Source: Azorhizobium doebereinerae UFLA1-100 (GTDB lineage: Bacteria; Pseudomonadota; Alphaproteobacteria; Rhizobiales; Xanthobacteraceae). Taken from it: a stretch of DNA of 47,776 nucleotides. Under the pieces are notes generated by a model that worked only from the letters and a program-made list of their open reading frames with translations, was not told the DNA's origin and did not search any database. This document shows positions 26,401-33,801 of this stretch, piece by piece. Where the stretch lies: contig NZ_AXBA01000038.1 of the NCBI RefSeq assembly GCF_000473085.1, forward strand, positions 1-47,776, written 5' to 3'. The stretch's first letter is position 1, and each line of letters opens with the position of its first letter. The position numbers and the translations under genes were made by a program.

Positions 26401-26497
26401 GGTAGGCGAGGAGCCCGGCCACCACCGCCACGGCCATGAAATAGATGACGACGGAGCGATGCCGGAGCGCCCACTCGGAAAGGTTGAAGCCCCTCAC
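23432..26497 (-). CDS. RND-family efflux transporter permease
   Basis: A 1021-residue inner-membrane pump of normal length for the RND superfamily. TM1 follows the start (SVVIYFMAVAVVAGLL). Two large periplasmic loops hold the porter domains (PGASAEETVRQVTERLE, then a second equivalent half). The proton-relay aspartates are in the TM4 region ALIIALALMVDDAMTTTDAM. The GTG start overlaps the stop of the membrane-fusion protein gene by 4 bp, so the choice is firm. It would export drugs, solvents or lipophilic compounds as a trimer with the adaptor and a TolC-type outer-membrane channel; no TolC gene is in the window. The substrate is unknown. Confidence 0.93.
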   Translation of the reverse strand: MRGFNLSEWALRHRSVVIYFMAVAVVAGLLAYQRLGRGEDPTFIIKTMVVQAAWPGASAEETVRQVTERLERTLQETPKLDFLRSYTSAGVTTIFVNLKGSATAQEVPDIWYHVRKSIGDMRHTLPAGVVGPGFNDEFGDTFGIIYGFTADGFSQRELRDYVEDIRSKLLHVPDVSKIEILGAQDERIFIEFSMQELASLGIDRAAVLAALQRQNIVSPAGTMETGKEAISLTVSGAFTSEADIADVNFVVNGRLLRLADIASIRRGTVDPPQPQFRANGQSAIGLAIAMRDGGDILAMGRAIKARMDEITADLPIGIEPVLVADQAVTVDHSIAEFMSSLWQAIGIILIVSFISLGVRAGAVVALSIPLTLAVVFALMELAGIDMQRISLGALIIALALMVDDAMTTTDAMINRLAAGDDKESAATFAFRTYAFAMLAGTFVTVAGFVPIGFAASSAGEYTFSLFAVVSIALLVSWVVAVIFAPLLGVMILKPPTKKANAGPSRVVGLYLALLTFALRWRWATLAVTVALFVLSALAIPLIPKQFFPSSDRPELLVDLRLPQNASIYASDDVARRIDAVLKSDPDVERWSTYVGRGAIRFYLPLNVQLPNDFFAQAVIVAKDVDARERLRVRLDTLLANDFPSLIGRVYPLELGPAVGWPVQYRVSGPDVEKVREIALDLARVVATNRDAVKVNYDWIEPAREIRIRVDQDQARLLGLSTQSLAGVLNTVLTGAPVTQVRDDIYLVDVVARATDEQRVSLETLATLQVPLPSGRTVPLRQLATFDYAQAYPVIWRRDRVPTLIVQADVVPGALPEAVVSGLAPQVQELAKSLPRGYRITVGGTVEESAQSSASVFAVVPLMLFLMLTVLMFQLQSFQRLFLVLSVAPLGLIGVAAALLLSGRPLGFVAILGILALIGMITKNAVILIGQIEAERAAGKSVFDAVVAASSARFRPIMLTAVSTVLGMIPIAPTVFWGPMAFAIMGGLLVGTLLTLVFLPALYVTWFGPDTAPEPGRRAAQA

Positions 26498-27588
26498 AGG
26501 TCGGCCCCCAGGAGCCGGACCTTCTGCCCCGGATGCAGAGCCTGCACGCCGGCGGTGACCACCACCTCCGACGGCTTGAGGCCCTCGGCGACGGTGACGC
26601 TGGCGGGGGTGAAGCGCAGCACCTGGATGTTGCGCAGCGACACCGTCTTGGAGGCGGGATCGACGACCCACACCGCCGGCTGGTCCTTGACGCGGGTGAG
26701 GGCGCTGGCCGGCAGTTCGATCACCGGGCCGGTGTCGAGCTGGACCCGGCCGGTGACGGTGGTGCCGAGCCGCATGGCCTCGGGCGGATCGCTGAGGCCG
26801 ACCCGCACCTGGAAGGTGCGGGTGACCGGATCGGCCTGCGGGGCCACCTCGCGCACCCGCCCGACGGCGGTGACGGCGGCATCCCCGGTCAGGCTCACCT
26901 GGATCAGCGGATCGCCGGGCAAAGCGGAGAGCAGCGCGGCGGGCACGTCGAACACCGCGTCCCGGCCGTTCTGCCGGGCCACCTGGAGCACGCTCTGGCC
27001 GGGCTGGACCACCTCGCCCGGCTCGGCCCGGCGCGCGGTCACGGTGCCGGCGGCATCGGCCTTCAGCTCGGTGAAGCCGAGGCGGTCCTGGGCGATCTTC
27101 AGCTGGGCCTGGGCATCGTCCACCCGCGAGCGCGCGGTGCGGAAGGCCTGCTCGGCCAGCTCATATTGCGCGCGCGGGGTGAAGCCGCGCTCCAGCAGGG
27201 CGCGCTGGCGGTCGTAGGCATTGCTGGTCTGGCTGAGCTGGGCTTCCGCCGCCGCCAGCGCCGCCTCGGCCGAGCGCAGCGCGTTCGTCTCGTTCTGCGG
27301 GTCGAGCCTGGCCAGCACCTGCCCGGGCTTGACGGTGTCGCCCACATTGACCAGCCGCTCAATGATGCGGCCGCCGATGCGGAAGCTGTAGCTGGCTTCG
27401 TTCTGCGCCTCCACATGGCCGGAGAGCGAGACCGTGTCGCCGGCCGGGCGGATGGCGGTGGTGACGGTGCGGACCGGACGGGCCTCAGGCGCCGCCGCCT
27501 CCGGCTTCCGGTCACACCCGGCGAGGGCGGCGGAACCCACCGCCACCACCGCCCAAACCGCCACTCGCCCGATTCCCGACCGCCCCAT
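26494..27588 (-). CDS. RND efflux periplasmic adaptor (membrane fusion protein), lipoprotein
   Basis: A 364-residue periplasmic adaptor. The signal peptide ends in lipobox ALAGC near residue 25, so it is probably lipid-anchored to the inner membrane. Then come the beta-barrel/lipoyl half GHVEAQNEASYSFRIGGRII, a coiled-coil hairpin (about residues 100-165, AEAALAAAEAQLSQTSNAYD), the second lipoyl half and a C-terminal membrane-proximal domain ending VLHPGQKVRLL-like. It links the pump to the outer-membrane channel. It is first in the operon, overlapping the permease by 4 bp. Its promoter must lie in 27589-28060. No TetR or MarR regulator is adjacent. Confidence 0.92.
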   Translation of the reverse strand: MGRSGIGRVAVWAVVAVGSAALAGCDRKPEAAAPEARPVRTVTTAIRPAGDTVSLSGHVEAQNEASYSFRIGGRIIERLVNVGDTVKPGQVLARLDPQNETNALRSAEAALAAAEAQLSQTSNAYDRQRALLERGFTPRAQYELAEQAFRTARSRVDDAQAQLKIAQDRLGFTELKADAAGTVTARRAEPGEVVQPGQSVLQVARQNGRDAVFDVPAALLSALPGDPLIQVSLTGDAAVTAVGRVREVAPQADPVTRTFQVRVGLSDPPEAMRLGTTVTGRVQLDTGPVIELPASALTRVKDQPAVWVVDPASKTVSLRNIQVLRFTPASVTVAEGLKPSEVVVTAGVQALHPGQKVRLLGADL

Positions 27589-28060
27589 CTTGTCTGCCCT
27601 TTACTGAGCAGGCTCCGGCATCCCTCAAAGGCAACGAAGTCCCTGAGGTCACTCCCAGCCTTCAACCCTAGGTAAGTCGCGAGCTTGACACTGGAATGAC
27701 GCAGGTGCAATCCGCAATTGCAACGTATGCACGTGCGCCGCCGCTCGGCATCTGCCGTAGATGTCGGTGAAAGCCGGACTGTATATGGTCTTTATTTCAG
27801 GGCTTGCGGTGCGGGCGCGCATCCGGATTCGCAAGTTTCCCGGCGTGGGTCGCAGTCTCGCCCATGCGCGGCGAGATGCAGGCGCCGCCGCGGGAAGCAT
27901 TCCGACGCGCGGTGAAGCTCACGCTGCATGAGATGCGCCGCGCCCGCTTGCCGCCTCCGCGAGGTCTTCTTTCCATCCGCTGCCGCAGTGCAGCAACGTC
28001 CCGCGCCGGCAACGGCCTGGGTGGGTCGCCCGGGCCGTGCCGGACGCCGGCGCGGGGGTG
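27589..28060. other. 472-bp intergenic region, promoter of the RND pair plus repeat-like sequence
   Basis: The part next to the RND adaptor (27600-27830) is visibly less GC-rich and contains an 8-bp palindrome GCAATTGC at 27713-27720. It is the likely RND promoter region, though no clear -35/-10 pair stood out. The part 27830-28010 translates in several frames to Arg-rich phrases (FPAWVAVSPMRGEMQ, HEMRRARLPPPRG) that look like a dispersed intergenic repeat over-predicted as a protein. No gene is called. Confidence 0.4.
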
Positions 28061-29029
28061 TCAGATATTGGTCCTATCTGCGCCCTTGAGCTGGAGGATC
28101 GCGCGCGCCTCGTCCGGTGTCGCCACGCCGAGGCCCAGGCCCTCGATGATCTTGCGGGCCAGTTTCACCTGGTCGGCATTGGAGGCGGCCAGCTTGCCCG
28201 GCCCGGCCCAGAGCGAATCCTCAAGCCCCACGCGGATGTTGCCACCCATGGATGCGGCCATGGCGGCGATGGGCAGCTGGTTGCGCCCGGCGCCCAGCAC
28301 CGACCAGCGGTACTGGTCGCCGAACAGCCGGTCGCAGGTGCGCTTCATGTGCATCACGTCCTCCGGGTGCGGGCCGATGCCGCCCAGAAGGCCGAACACC
28401 GACTGCACGAACAAAGGCGGCTTCACCAGCCCGCGGTCGAGGAAATGGGCGAGGTTGTAGAGGTGGCCGATGTCGTAGCACTCGAACTCGAACCGGGTGC
28501 CGTTGTCGTAGCAGGTGGTGAGGATGTACTCGATGTCCTTGAACGTGTTGCGGAACACCAGGTCGCGGGTGTTCTCCAGATGGGTGCGCTCCCAGTCGAA
28601 CTTGAACTCCTGGTACTTGTCCAGCAGGTGGTAGAGGCCGAAGTTCATGGAGCCCATGTTCAGCGAGGCCACCTCCGGCTTGAAAGTGGCGGCGGGCAGC
28701 ACGCGCTCCTCCACCTTCATGTAGGGGCTGCCGCCGGAGGTGATGTTGATCACCGCGTCGGTGGCCTGCTTGATGCGCGGCAGGAAGCGGGCGAACGCCG
28801 CGGGCGTCTGGTCGGGCTGGCCGGTTTCCGGGTTGCGCGCATGCAGGTGCAGGATGGCGGCGCCGGCCTCGGCGGCGGCGAGCGCGTCGGTGACGATCTC
28901 GTCCGGCGTGATCGGCAGGTGCGGCGACATGGTCGGCGTGTGGATGGCGCCGGTGATGGCGCAGGTGATCACCACCTTGCGGGCGGAGGGCTGGCGGGCG
29001 GATTTGGAGGGGGGGGCGGTCTCGGCCAT
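28061..29029 (-). CDS. BKACE-family beta-keto acid cleavage enzyme (Kce-like)
   Basis: A 322-residue zinc enzyme of the former DUF849 family. It has VVITCAITGAIHTPTMSPHL at the barrel entrance, the Zn-ligand motif ILHLHARNPETG near residue 60, INITSGGSPYM, and GGNIRVGLEDSLW near residue 270, containing the conserved Glu. The family condenses a beta-keto acid with acetyl-CoA to yield acetoacetate and a new acyl-CoA; known substrates include 3-keto-5-aminohexanoate and dehydrocarnitine. The neighbouring dehydrogenase could make the beta-keto acid. It is the last gene of the minus-strand catabolic run. The start follows GAAAGG. Confidence 0.9.
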   Translation of the reverse strand: MAETAPPSKSARQPSARKVVITCAITGAIHTPTMSPHLPITPDEIVTDALAAAEAGAAILHLHARNPETGQPDQTPAAFARFLPRIKQATDAVINITSGGSPYMKVEERVLPAATFKPEVASLNMGSMNFGLYHLLDKYQEFKFDWERTHLENTRDLVFRNTFKDIEYILTTCYDNGTRFEFECYDIGHLYNLAHFLDRGLVKPPLFVQSVFGLLGGIGPHPEDVMHMKRTCDRLFGDQYRWSVLGAGRNQLPIAAMAASMGGNIRVGLEDSLWAGPGKLAASNADQVKLARKIIEGLGLGVATPDEARAILQLKGADRTNI

Positions 29030-29105
29030 GGGTTGAGCCTTTCCTGAAAGAAGGGGGAGCGGCGCGTCGGGCGCCGGTGTCTGACGCGGATCTCTGGCGC
29101 CGATA

Positions 29106-30053
29106 TCAGGCGCCGATATCTTGGGCGGCCTTGCGCTTGTGGGCGGCCAGCGCCATCAGCCGGCGGTCGCGCCACACCTGCCGGGCGCCGAGCTGGTCTT
29201 CCGGCAGGCGCTGGCGGCGCTCGGCCAGCACCGTCTCCAGCACGTCGCCGGCCCAGTCCACGCGGTGCCACTGGCTGGGCGAGATGCGCTCGTAGATCTG
29301 CTGGTAGCGCGCCACATAATCGGCCACCCCGCCGGGGGCGTTGAGGTCGATGGTCTCGAACGGCCCCATGAAGGACCAGCGCAGCGCCAGGCCCTCGCGG
29401 ATGCCCACGTCGATGTCCTCCACGCTGGCATAGCCCTCCGCCACCATGCGGAACGCTTCCTCCAGCAGCGCGCCCTGCATGCGGTTCATGACGAAGCCGT
29501 CCAGCTCGCGCTTCATGACGATGGGCGACTGGCCGGCGGCGCGCATCAGCGCGGCGGCGCGGGTCATGGTGTCGGCGCTGGTCCAGGGGGCCGGCACCAC
29601 CTCCACCGCCGGGATGAGATAGGGCGGGTTGATGGGATGGCACACGCACACCCGCTCCCGCCCCTTCAGCGCGGCGGAGAAGGCCGAGGGCAGCAGCGCC
29701 GAGGTGGAACTGGCGAGCACGGTGGAGGGCGCGGCGAGCCGATCCAGTTCGGCGAACAGGGCCAGCTTCACGTCGAGCACTTCCGGCGCGTTCTCCTGGG
29801 CGTGCACGGCCCCGTCCAGGGCGGCGGCATAGGAGGGCGCGGCGGAGAGGCGGGCGCGCACCGCGTCCGGGCTGGCGCCGTTCAGCAGGTCGCTGTCGGC
29901 CAGCGCCGGCAGCACGCCCTCGATATAAGCGAGCGCCGCCTCGGGCGCGTCGGCCGCCTGGTCGGCCAGGGCCACGTCGAAGCCGGCGCGGGCGAAGGTG
30001 ATGGCCCAGGCGCGGCCGATGAAGCCGGAGCCGATAATGGCAATCTTGCTCAT
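29106..30053 (-). CDS. 3-hydroxyacyl-CoA-dehydrogenase-family protein, lambda-crystallin/L-gulonate or carnitine dehydrogenase type
   Basis: A 315-residue NAD enzyme. Rossmann motif IAIIGSGFIGRAWAITFARA, then HAQENAPEVLDVKLALFAEL, LASSTSALLPSAF, HPINPPYLIPAVEVVPAPWT and RELDGFVMNRMQGALLEEAF with SFMGPFETIDLNAPGG. From memory this pattern follows vertebrate lambda-crystallin (L-gulonate 3-dehydrogenase) closely, including the C-terminal RRQWRD-like RQVWRDRRLM, and is also near L-carnitine dehydrogenases. It oxidises a 3-hydroxy acid, not a CoA ester, to the 3-keto acid, an ideal substrate for the BKACE enzyme 76 bp downstream. The actual hydroxy acid is unknown. Confidence 0.88.
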   Translation of the reverse strand: MSKIAIIGSGFIGRAWAITFARAGFDVALADQAADAPEAALAYIEGVLPALADSDLLNGASPDAVRARLSAAPSYAAALDGAVHAQENAPEVLDVKLALFAELDRLAAPSTVLASSTSALLPSAFSAALKGRERVCVCHPINPPYLIPAVEVVPAPWTSADTMTRAAALMRAAGQSPIVMKRELDGFVMNRMQGALLEEAFRMVAEGYASVEDIDVGIREGLALRWSFMGPFETIDLNAPGGVADYVARYQQIYERISPSQWHRVDWAGDVLETVLAERRQRLPEDQLGARQVWRDRRLMALAAHKRKAAQDIGA

Positions 30054-30097
30054 GGAAAGCCTTTCACATCAAAAGAAGAGGGAGGCCGGCGGCGGGC

Positions 30098-32683
30098 TCA
30101 CAGCCAGAGCACCTGCCGCCTGAGGTCGAGGTCGCGGGCCAGCGGCCGGGCGGGGCCTTCGTGCATCACCTGCCCGCGCTCCAGCACCACGGCGCGGTCG
30201 GCCAGGTTCAGCACCACGTCGAGATGATGATCGACGATCACCAGCGCGAGCTGGTGGCGCAGCCGGTCGAAGGCATCGAACAATTCCTCCGTCACGGCGG
30301 GGGAGAGGCCCTCGAACGGCTCGTCCAGCAGCAGCACGCGGGTGTCGCCCATCAGCGCGCGGGCCACCGCCACCATCTGCTGCTCGCCGCCGGAGAGCAG
30401 GTCGGCGGCGGTGTCGAGCCGCACCTTCAGCCGGGGGAAGAGGTCCAGCACCTCTTCCTCGCTGAAGTGCCGGCCGGCGCCGGTGATGCGCTTGAGGCGC
30501 CCCAGCTCCAGATTGTGGCGCACGCTCATGCCGTGGAACAGCGCCCGTCCCTGGGGCACGTAGCCGATGCCACTGCGGGCGATGGCGGCCGAGGACAGGC
30601 CGGCCAGCTCCGTGCCGGCGAGTCGCACCGAGCCCGAGGCGGGCTTGACGATGCCGACGATGGTCTTGAGCAGGGTGGACTTGCCCGCGCCGTTGCGGCC
30701 GAGCAGCGCCAGGATCTCGCCCTCGCGGGCCGCCAGCGAGACCTCGTTGAGGATGCGGCTCTTGCCGTAGAAGGCATCCACCTTCGACAGCTCCAGCAGC
30801 ACCGTGTCCGTGGCGGCCGAGACAAGGTCGCGGGCGGCGAGCGCGGCGGCGCCGGAGCCGATATAGACGTCCTGCACGCGCTTGTCGGAGCGGGCGTCCG
30901 CCACCGTGCCGTCCACCAGCACGGCGCCGTCCGCCATCACGGTGACGGCGTCGGCCAATTCGAACACCCGGTCGATGTCATGCTCCACCAGCAGCACCGG
31001 CACGGCGCCGGAAATCTGCTTGATGAGGTTGGAGACCCGCGTGCGCTCGGCGGCGGCAAGGCCGGCCAAAGGCTCATCCAGCAGCAGCACGCGCGGGCGG
31101 GAGGTGAGGGCGAGGCCCATGTCCAGCAGCCGCTGGCCGCCATAGGACAAGGCGCCGGCCTCCGCCTTCTCCATGCCGGCGACGCCGAGGAAGGCGACCA
31201 TTTCCTGCGTCTCCGCGCCGATCTCGCTGATGTGGGCGGCGTCGGTCCAGGGGTCGAAGCGGCGGGCGTGGGTGGCCTGCACGCCGAGGCGCAGGTTCTC
31301 GTAGACCGAGAGGGTGGGGAACAGGTTGGTGATCTGGAACGAGCGGGCGAGCCCCTTGGCGCAGACCTGGTGCGGGGCCAGCCCGTCGATGCGCGCGCCG
31401 GCGAGGCGGATCTCGCCGGCATCGGGCCGGAACATGCCGGAGATCAGGTTGAACGCCGTGGTCTTGCCGGCGCCGTTGGGGCCGATCAGGGCATGGAGCG
31501 TGCGGTCGCGCACCGCCAGGGCGCCGTTCTGCACCGCCTTGATGCCGCCGAACGAGCGGGCGAGGCCTTCCGCCACCAGGATGGGACCAGCCTCCCGCCA
31601 GGGCGCGTGGCCTTTCAGCGAGGGCGGCAGCGGGCGCAGTTCGGCGCCGGCGCGCTGGCCCATGGCGGAGCCTTCCTCGCGCGCCTTGCGCAGGGGGGCG
31701 AGGAGGCGCGCGGCCACCCCGACGAGGCCGGTGGGCGAGAACACGATGAAGCCGACGAACAGCAGGCCGAACCAGAACAGCCAGTTGGGCGTCCACATGG
31801 ACAGGAATTCGCGGAACAGCACGAAGAACAGCGCGCCCAGCGCCGGGCCGAGGAAGGAGCGCATGCCGCCGATCACCACCATGGCCAGCAGCTCGCCGGA
31901 GAAGGCGATGCTCACCGGGTCGGCCGAGGCGAAGCGATGGTGGAACACCATGAGCGCGCCGGCGAACGAGGTGAGGCCGGCGGACAGCACGAAGCAGGCG
32001 AGCTTGTAGAGCGTGGTGTTGTAGCCGATGAAGCGCGCCCGCTGCTCGTTCTCGCGGATCGCCACCAGCACCGCGCCCATGGGCGAGCGCACGAAGCGCT
32101 GGAGGACATAGACCACCACCAGCGCCACGCCCGCCACCACGGTGTAGAACGGCCACGCCTGGTCGAGGTCGAGGCCGAAGGCGGCGCCGCGCTTGACCCC
32201 GCCGAGGCCGTTCTCGCCCCCCGTCAGATCCGTCCAGCGGAACGCGACGGTGTAGAGCAAAGCGGTGAAGGCGAGGGTCAGCAGCGAGAAATAGACCCCG
32301 CGCCGGCGCAGCACCACGAAGCCGATGGGAATGGCGGCCAGCGTCACCAGCGCCATGGCCGGCAGGGCGAGCACGAGGCCGGCATCGGGAAAGACGTGGC
32401 GTTGCAGCAGCGCCGCGCCATAGGCGCCGAGGCCGAACCATGCGCCATGGCCGAAGGAGACCAGGCCGGTGTAGCCCACCAGCAGGTTGAGGGCCATGCA
32501 GGCGAGCGCCAGGATGGTGATGTCGGTGGCCGAGGTCAGCGTCAGGCCGAGCGCCGTGACCGCATGGGGCAGCAGGATCAGGCCGGCGGCGGCGATCAGG
32601 AGATTGGCGTGGCGGGCGAGCATCGTGCCCCCTTTCCCGGAGCTTGCGGGGACGGCCTTGAGGCTGGTGGTGGGCTGGAGCAT
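30098..32683 (-). CDS. Fused branched-chain-type ABC transporter: LivM permease + LivG ATPase + LivF ATPase
   Basis: One uninterrupted 861-residue frame holds three proteins normally encoded separately. Residues about 25-330 form a LivM-type permease (NLLVGYTGLVSFGHGAWFGL, RSPMGAVLVAIRENEQRA, VVIGGMRSFLGPALGALFFV). A linker of about 40 residues leads to a LivG-type ATPase (Walker A IGPNGAGKTTAFNLISG, a signature with S-Y-G-G-Q, LLLDEPLAGLAAAE) ending near 625. A LivF-type ATPase follows (LLGRNGAGKSTLLKTIVG, LLSGGEQQMVAVARALM, LLLDEPFEGLSP). All motifs are intact, so it looks functional. The start has a GAGGAG ribosome site; a second Met at residue 21 is possible. With LivH and the binding protein upstream it completes an importer for an amino acid or related ligand. 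Confidence 0.92.
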   Translation of the reverse strand: MLQPTTSLKAVPASSGKGGTMLARHANLLIAAAGLILLPHAVTALGLTLTSATDITILALACMALNLLVGYTGLVSFGHGAWFGLGAYGAALLQRHVFPDAGLVLALPAMALVTLAAIPIGFVVLRRRGVYFSLLTLAFTALLYTVAFRWTDLTGGENGLGGVKRGAAFGLDLDQAWPFYTVVAGVALVVVYVLQRFVRSPMGAVLVAIRENEQRARFIGYNTTLYKLACFVLSAGLTSFAGALMVFHHRFASADPVSIAFSGELLAMVVIGGMRSFLGPALGALFFVLFREFLSMWTPNWLFWFGLLFVGFIVFSPTGLVGVAARLLAPLRKAREEGSAMGQRAGAELRPLPPSLKGHAPWREAGPILVAEGLARSFGGIKAVQNGALAVRDRTLHALIGPNGAGKTTAFNLISGMFRPDAGEIRLAGARIDGLAPHQVCAKGLARSFQITNLFPTLSVYENLRLGVQATHARRFDPWTDAAHISEIGAETQEMVAFLGVAGMEKAEAGALSYGGQRLLDMGLALTSRPRVLLLDEPLAGLAAAERTRVSNLIKQISGAVPVLLVEHDIDRVFELADAVTVMADGAVLVDGTVADARSDKRVQDVYIGSGAAALAARDLVSAATDTVLLELSKVDAFYGKSRILNEVSLAAREGEILALLGRNGAGKSTLLKTIVGIVKPASGSVRLAGTELAGLSSAAIARSGIGYVPQGRALFHGMSVRHNLELGRLKRITGAGRHFSEEEVLDLFPRLKVRLDTAADLLSGGEQQMVAVARALMGDTRVLLLDEPFEGLSPAVTEELFDAFDRLRHQLALVIVDHHLDVVLNLADRAVVLERGQVMHEGPARPLARDLDLRRQVLWL

Positions 32684-32693
32684 GGGGGCCTCC

Positions 32694-33575
32694 TCACTCG
32701 AACCGTAGGATGCGTTCGCCGAACAGGCCGCGCGGGCGGACCAGCAGCACCAGCAGCATCAGCAGATACATGGAGGCCTCGGCGGCGGGCGGGACGAAAT
32801 AGATGGTCAGGCCGCGCACCACGCCCACCAGAAGCCCCGCCGCCACCACGCCCCAGAACGAGCCGAGGCCGCCGATCACCACCACCACGAAGGAGGCGGT
32901 GAGGATCTCCACCCCCATGGCCGGATGGACGCCGGAGATGGGGGCGAGCATCACGCCCGCGAGCCCGGCAAGGCCGATGCCGATGGCCGCCACCGCTGTG
33001 AGGTAGGGCCTGAGCGAGATGCCGAGCGCGCCCACCATGTCCGGGTTCTGCACCCCGGCGCGCACCACGCGGCCGAAGGCGGTGCGCTGGAGCAGCAGCC
33101 ACAGGCCGAGCACGGCGGCGGCGGCCACCACCAGGATGGCGATGCGGTAGCGCGAATAGATGAAGTCGCCGATGAACACCTGCCCGCGCAGGAAGGGCGG
33201 GATGGCGAACGGGATCGGCGTGGCGCCGAACGCCATGCGCAGCGCCTGCTCGATCACCATGGCAAGGCCGAAGGTGAGCAGCAGGCTGAGGATCGGGTCG
33301 GCGCGGTAGAAGCGGGAGAACAGCAGCCGCTCCACCACGACGCCGATCAGCGCCACCGACAGCGGCGCGGCGACGAAGGCGGCGGGAAAGCCGAAGCGGT
33401 TGCCGATCTCCACCGCGATATAGGCGCCGATGGCATAGAAGCCGCCGTGGGCGAGGTTGACGATGCCGCCCAGCGAGAAGATCAGCGACAGGCCGAGCGC
33501 GATCAGCAGATAGGCGACGCCGACCAGCAGGCCGTTGAGCAATTGCTCGATCAGGAAGACGAGTTCGACAGGCAT
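32694..33575 (-). CDS. livH: Branched-chain-type ABC transporter permease, LivH
   Basis: A 293-residue inner-membrane permease with about eight hydrophobic segments. It shows QLLNGLLVGVAYLLIALGLS, GIVNLAHGGFYAIGAYIAVE, the coupling region RTAFGRVVRAGVQNPDMVGA, and VVVIGGLGSFWGVVAAGLLV, all typical LivH landmarks. It pairs with the LivM part of the downstream fusion, whose start lies 10 bp after this stop. A block of tandem stem-loops separates it from the preceding binding-protein gene. The ligand is not necessarily a branched-chain amino acid, since this transporter class also takes amides, urea and aromatic acids. Confidence 0.93.
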   Translation of the reverse strand: MPVELVFLIEQLLNGLLVGVAYLLIALGLSLIFSLGGIVNLAHGGFYAIGAYIAVEIGNRFGFPAAFVAAPLSVALIGVVVERLLFSRFYRADPILSLLLTFGLAMVIEQALRMAFGATPIPFAIPPFLRGQVFIGDFIYSRYRIAILVVAAAAVLGLWLLLQRTAFGRVVRAGVQNPDMVGALGISLRPYLTAVAAIGIGLAGLAGVMLAPISGVHPAMGVEILTASFVVVVIGGLGSFWGVVAAGLLVGVVRGLTIYFVPPAAEASMYLLMLLVLLVRPRGLFGERILRFE

Positions 33576-33646
33576 GGCTTGATCCGTCCTGAGGGCGGCC
33601 TGGGGCCGGGCGGTCCTGCGCGGTGCCGGGCACGCGGCGCGGTCCG

Positions 33647-33791
33647 GCGGCCGATGGCCGCGGGGCGGGGCTTAGGCGTGCCCGGCCGGCGGGCGGCGCC
33701 GGCACGCCGCCGGTTCCCCGTCCCGAACGCGACGCGGGATGCGGGACGGGGAACCGGCCGCGCAGGCGGCGATGCGGGCGCCGCCTGCGCG
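33647..33791 (-). other. Tandem stem-loops between binding-protein and livH genes
   Basis: Four inverted repeats fill most of the 226-bp gap: 33647-33652/33656-33661 (6 bp), 33675-33682/33701-33708 (8 bp), 33709-33724/33743-33758 (16 bp, perfect, 18-base loop) and 33759-33770/33780-33791 (12 bp, perfect, 9-base loop). The last three abut with no spacer. In the transcript they lie just after the binding-protein stop. No T-run follows. I infer an mRNA-processing, 3'-protection or attenuation element that raises binding-protein levels over the permeases. Confidence 0.8.
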
Positions 33792-33801
33792 TGGCGCGCG
33801 T

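Noticed and set aside
22190-27217. A 1675-codon open frame on the plus strand
   Set aside because: It is exactly antisense to the RND permease, patatin and GntP-type genes, is very rich in His, Arg, Gly and Gln, and has no family resemblance; a shadow of high-GC coding sequence.
27804-28460. A plus-strand gene of about 218 codons overlapping the BKACE 3' end
   Set aside because: Half of it is antisense to the BKACE enzyme and the rest is repeat-like with no ribosome site.
30098-32683. Fusion as an artefact of a sequencing error
   Set aside because: All three domains are in one continuous frame without a stop or phase change; an error would more often break a frame than join three genes cleanly. 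Raw reads would still be needed for certainty.
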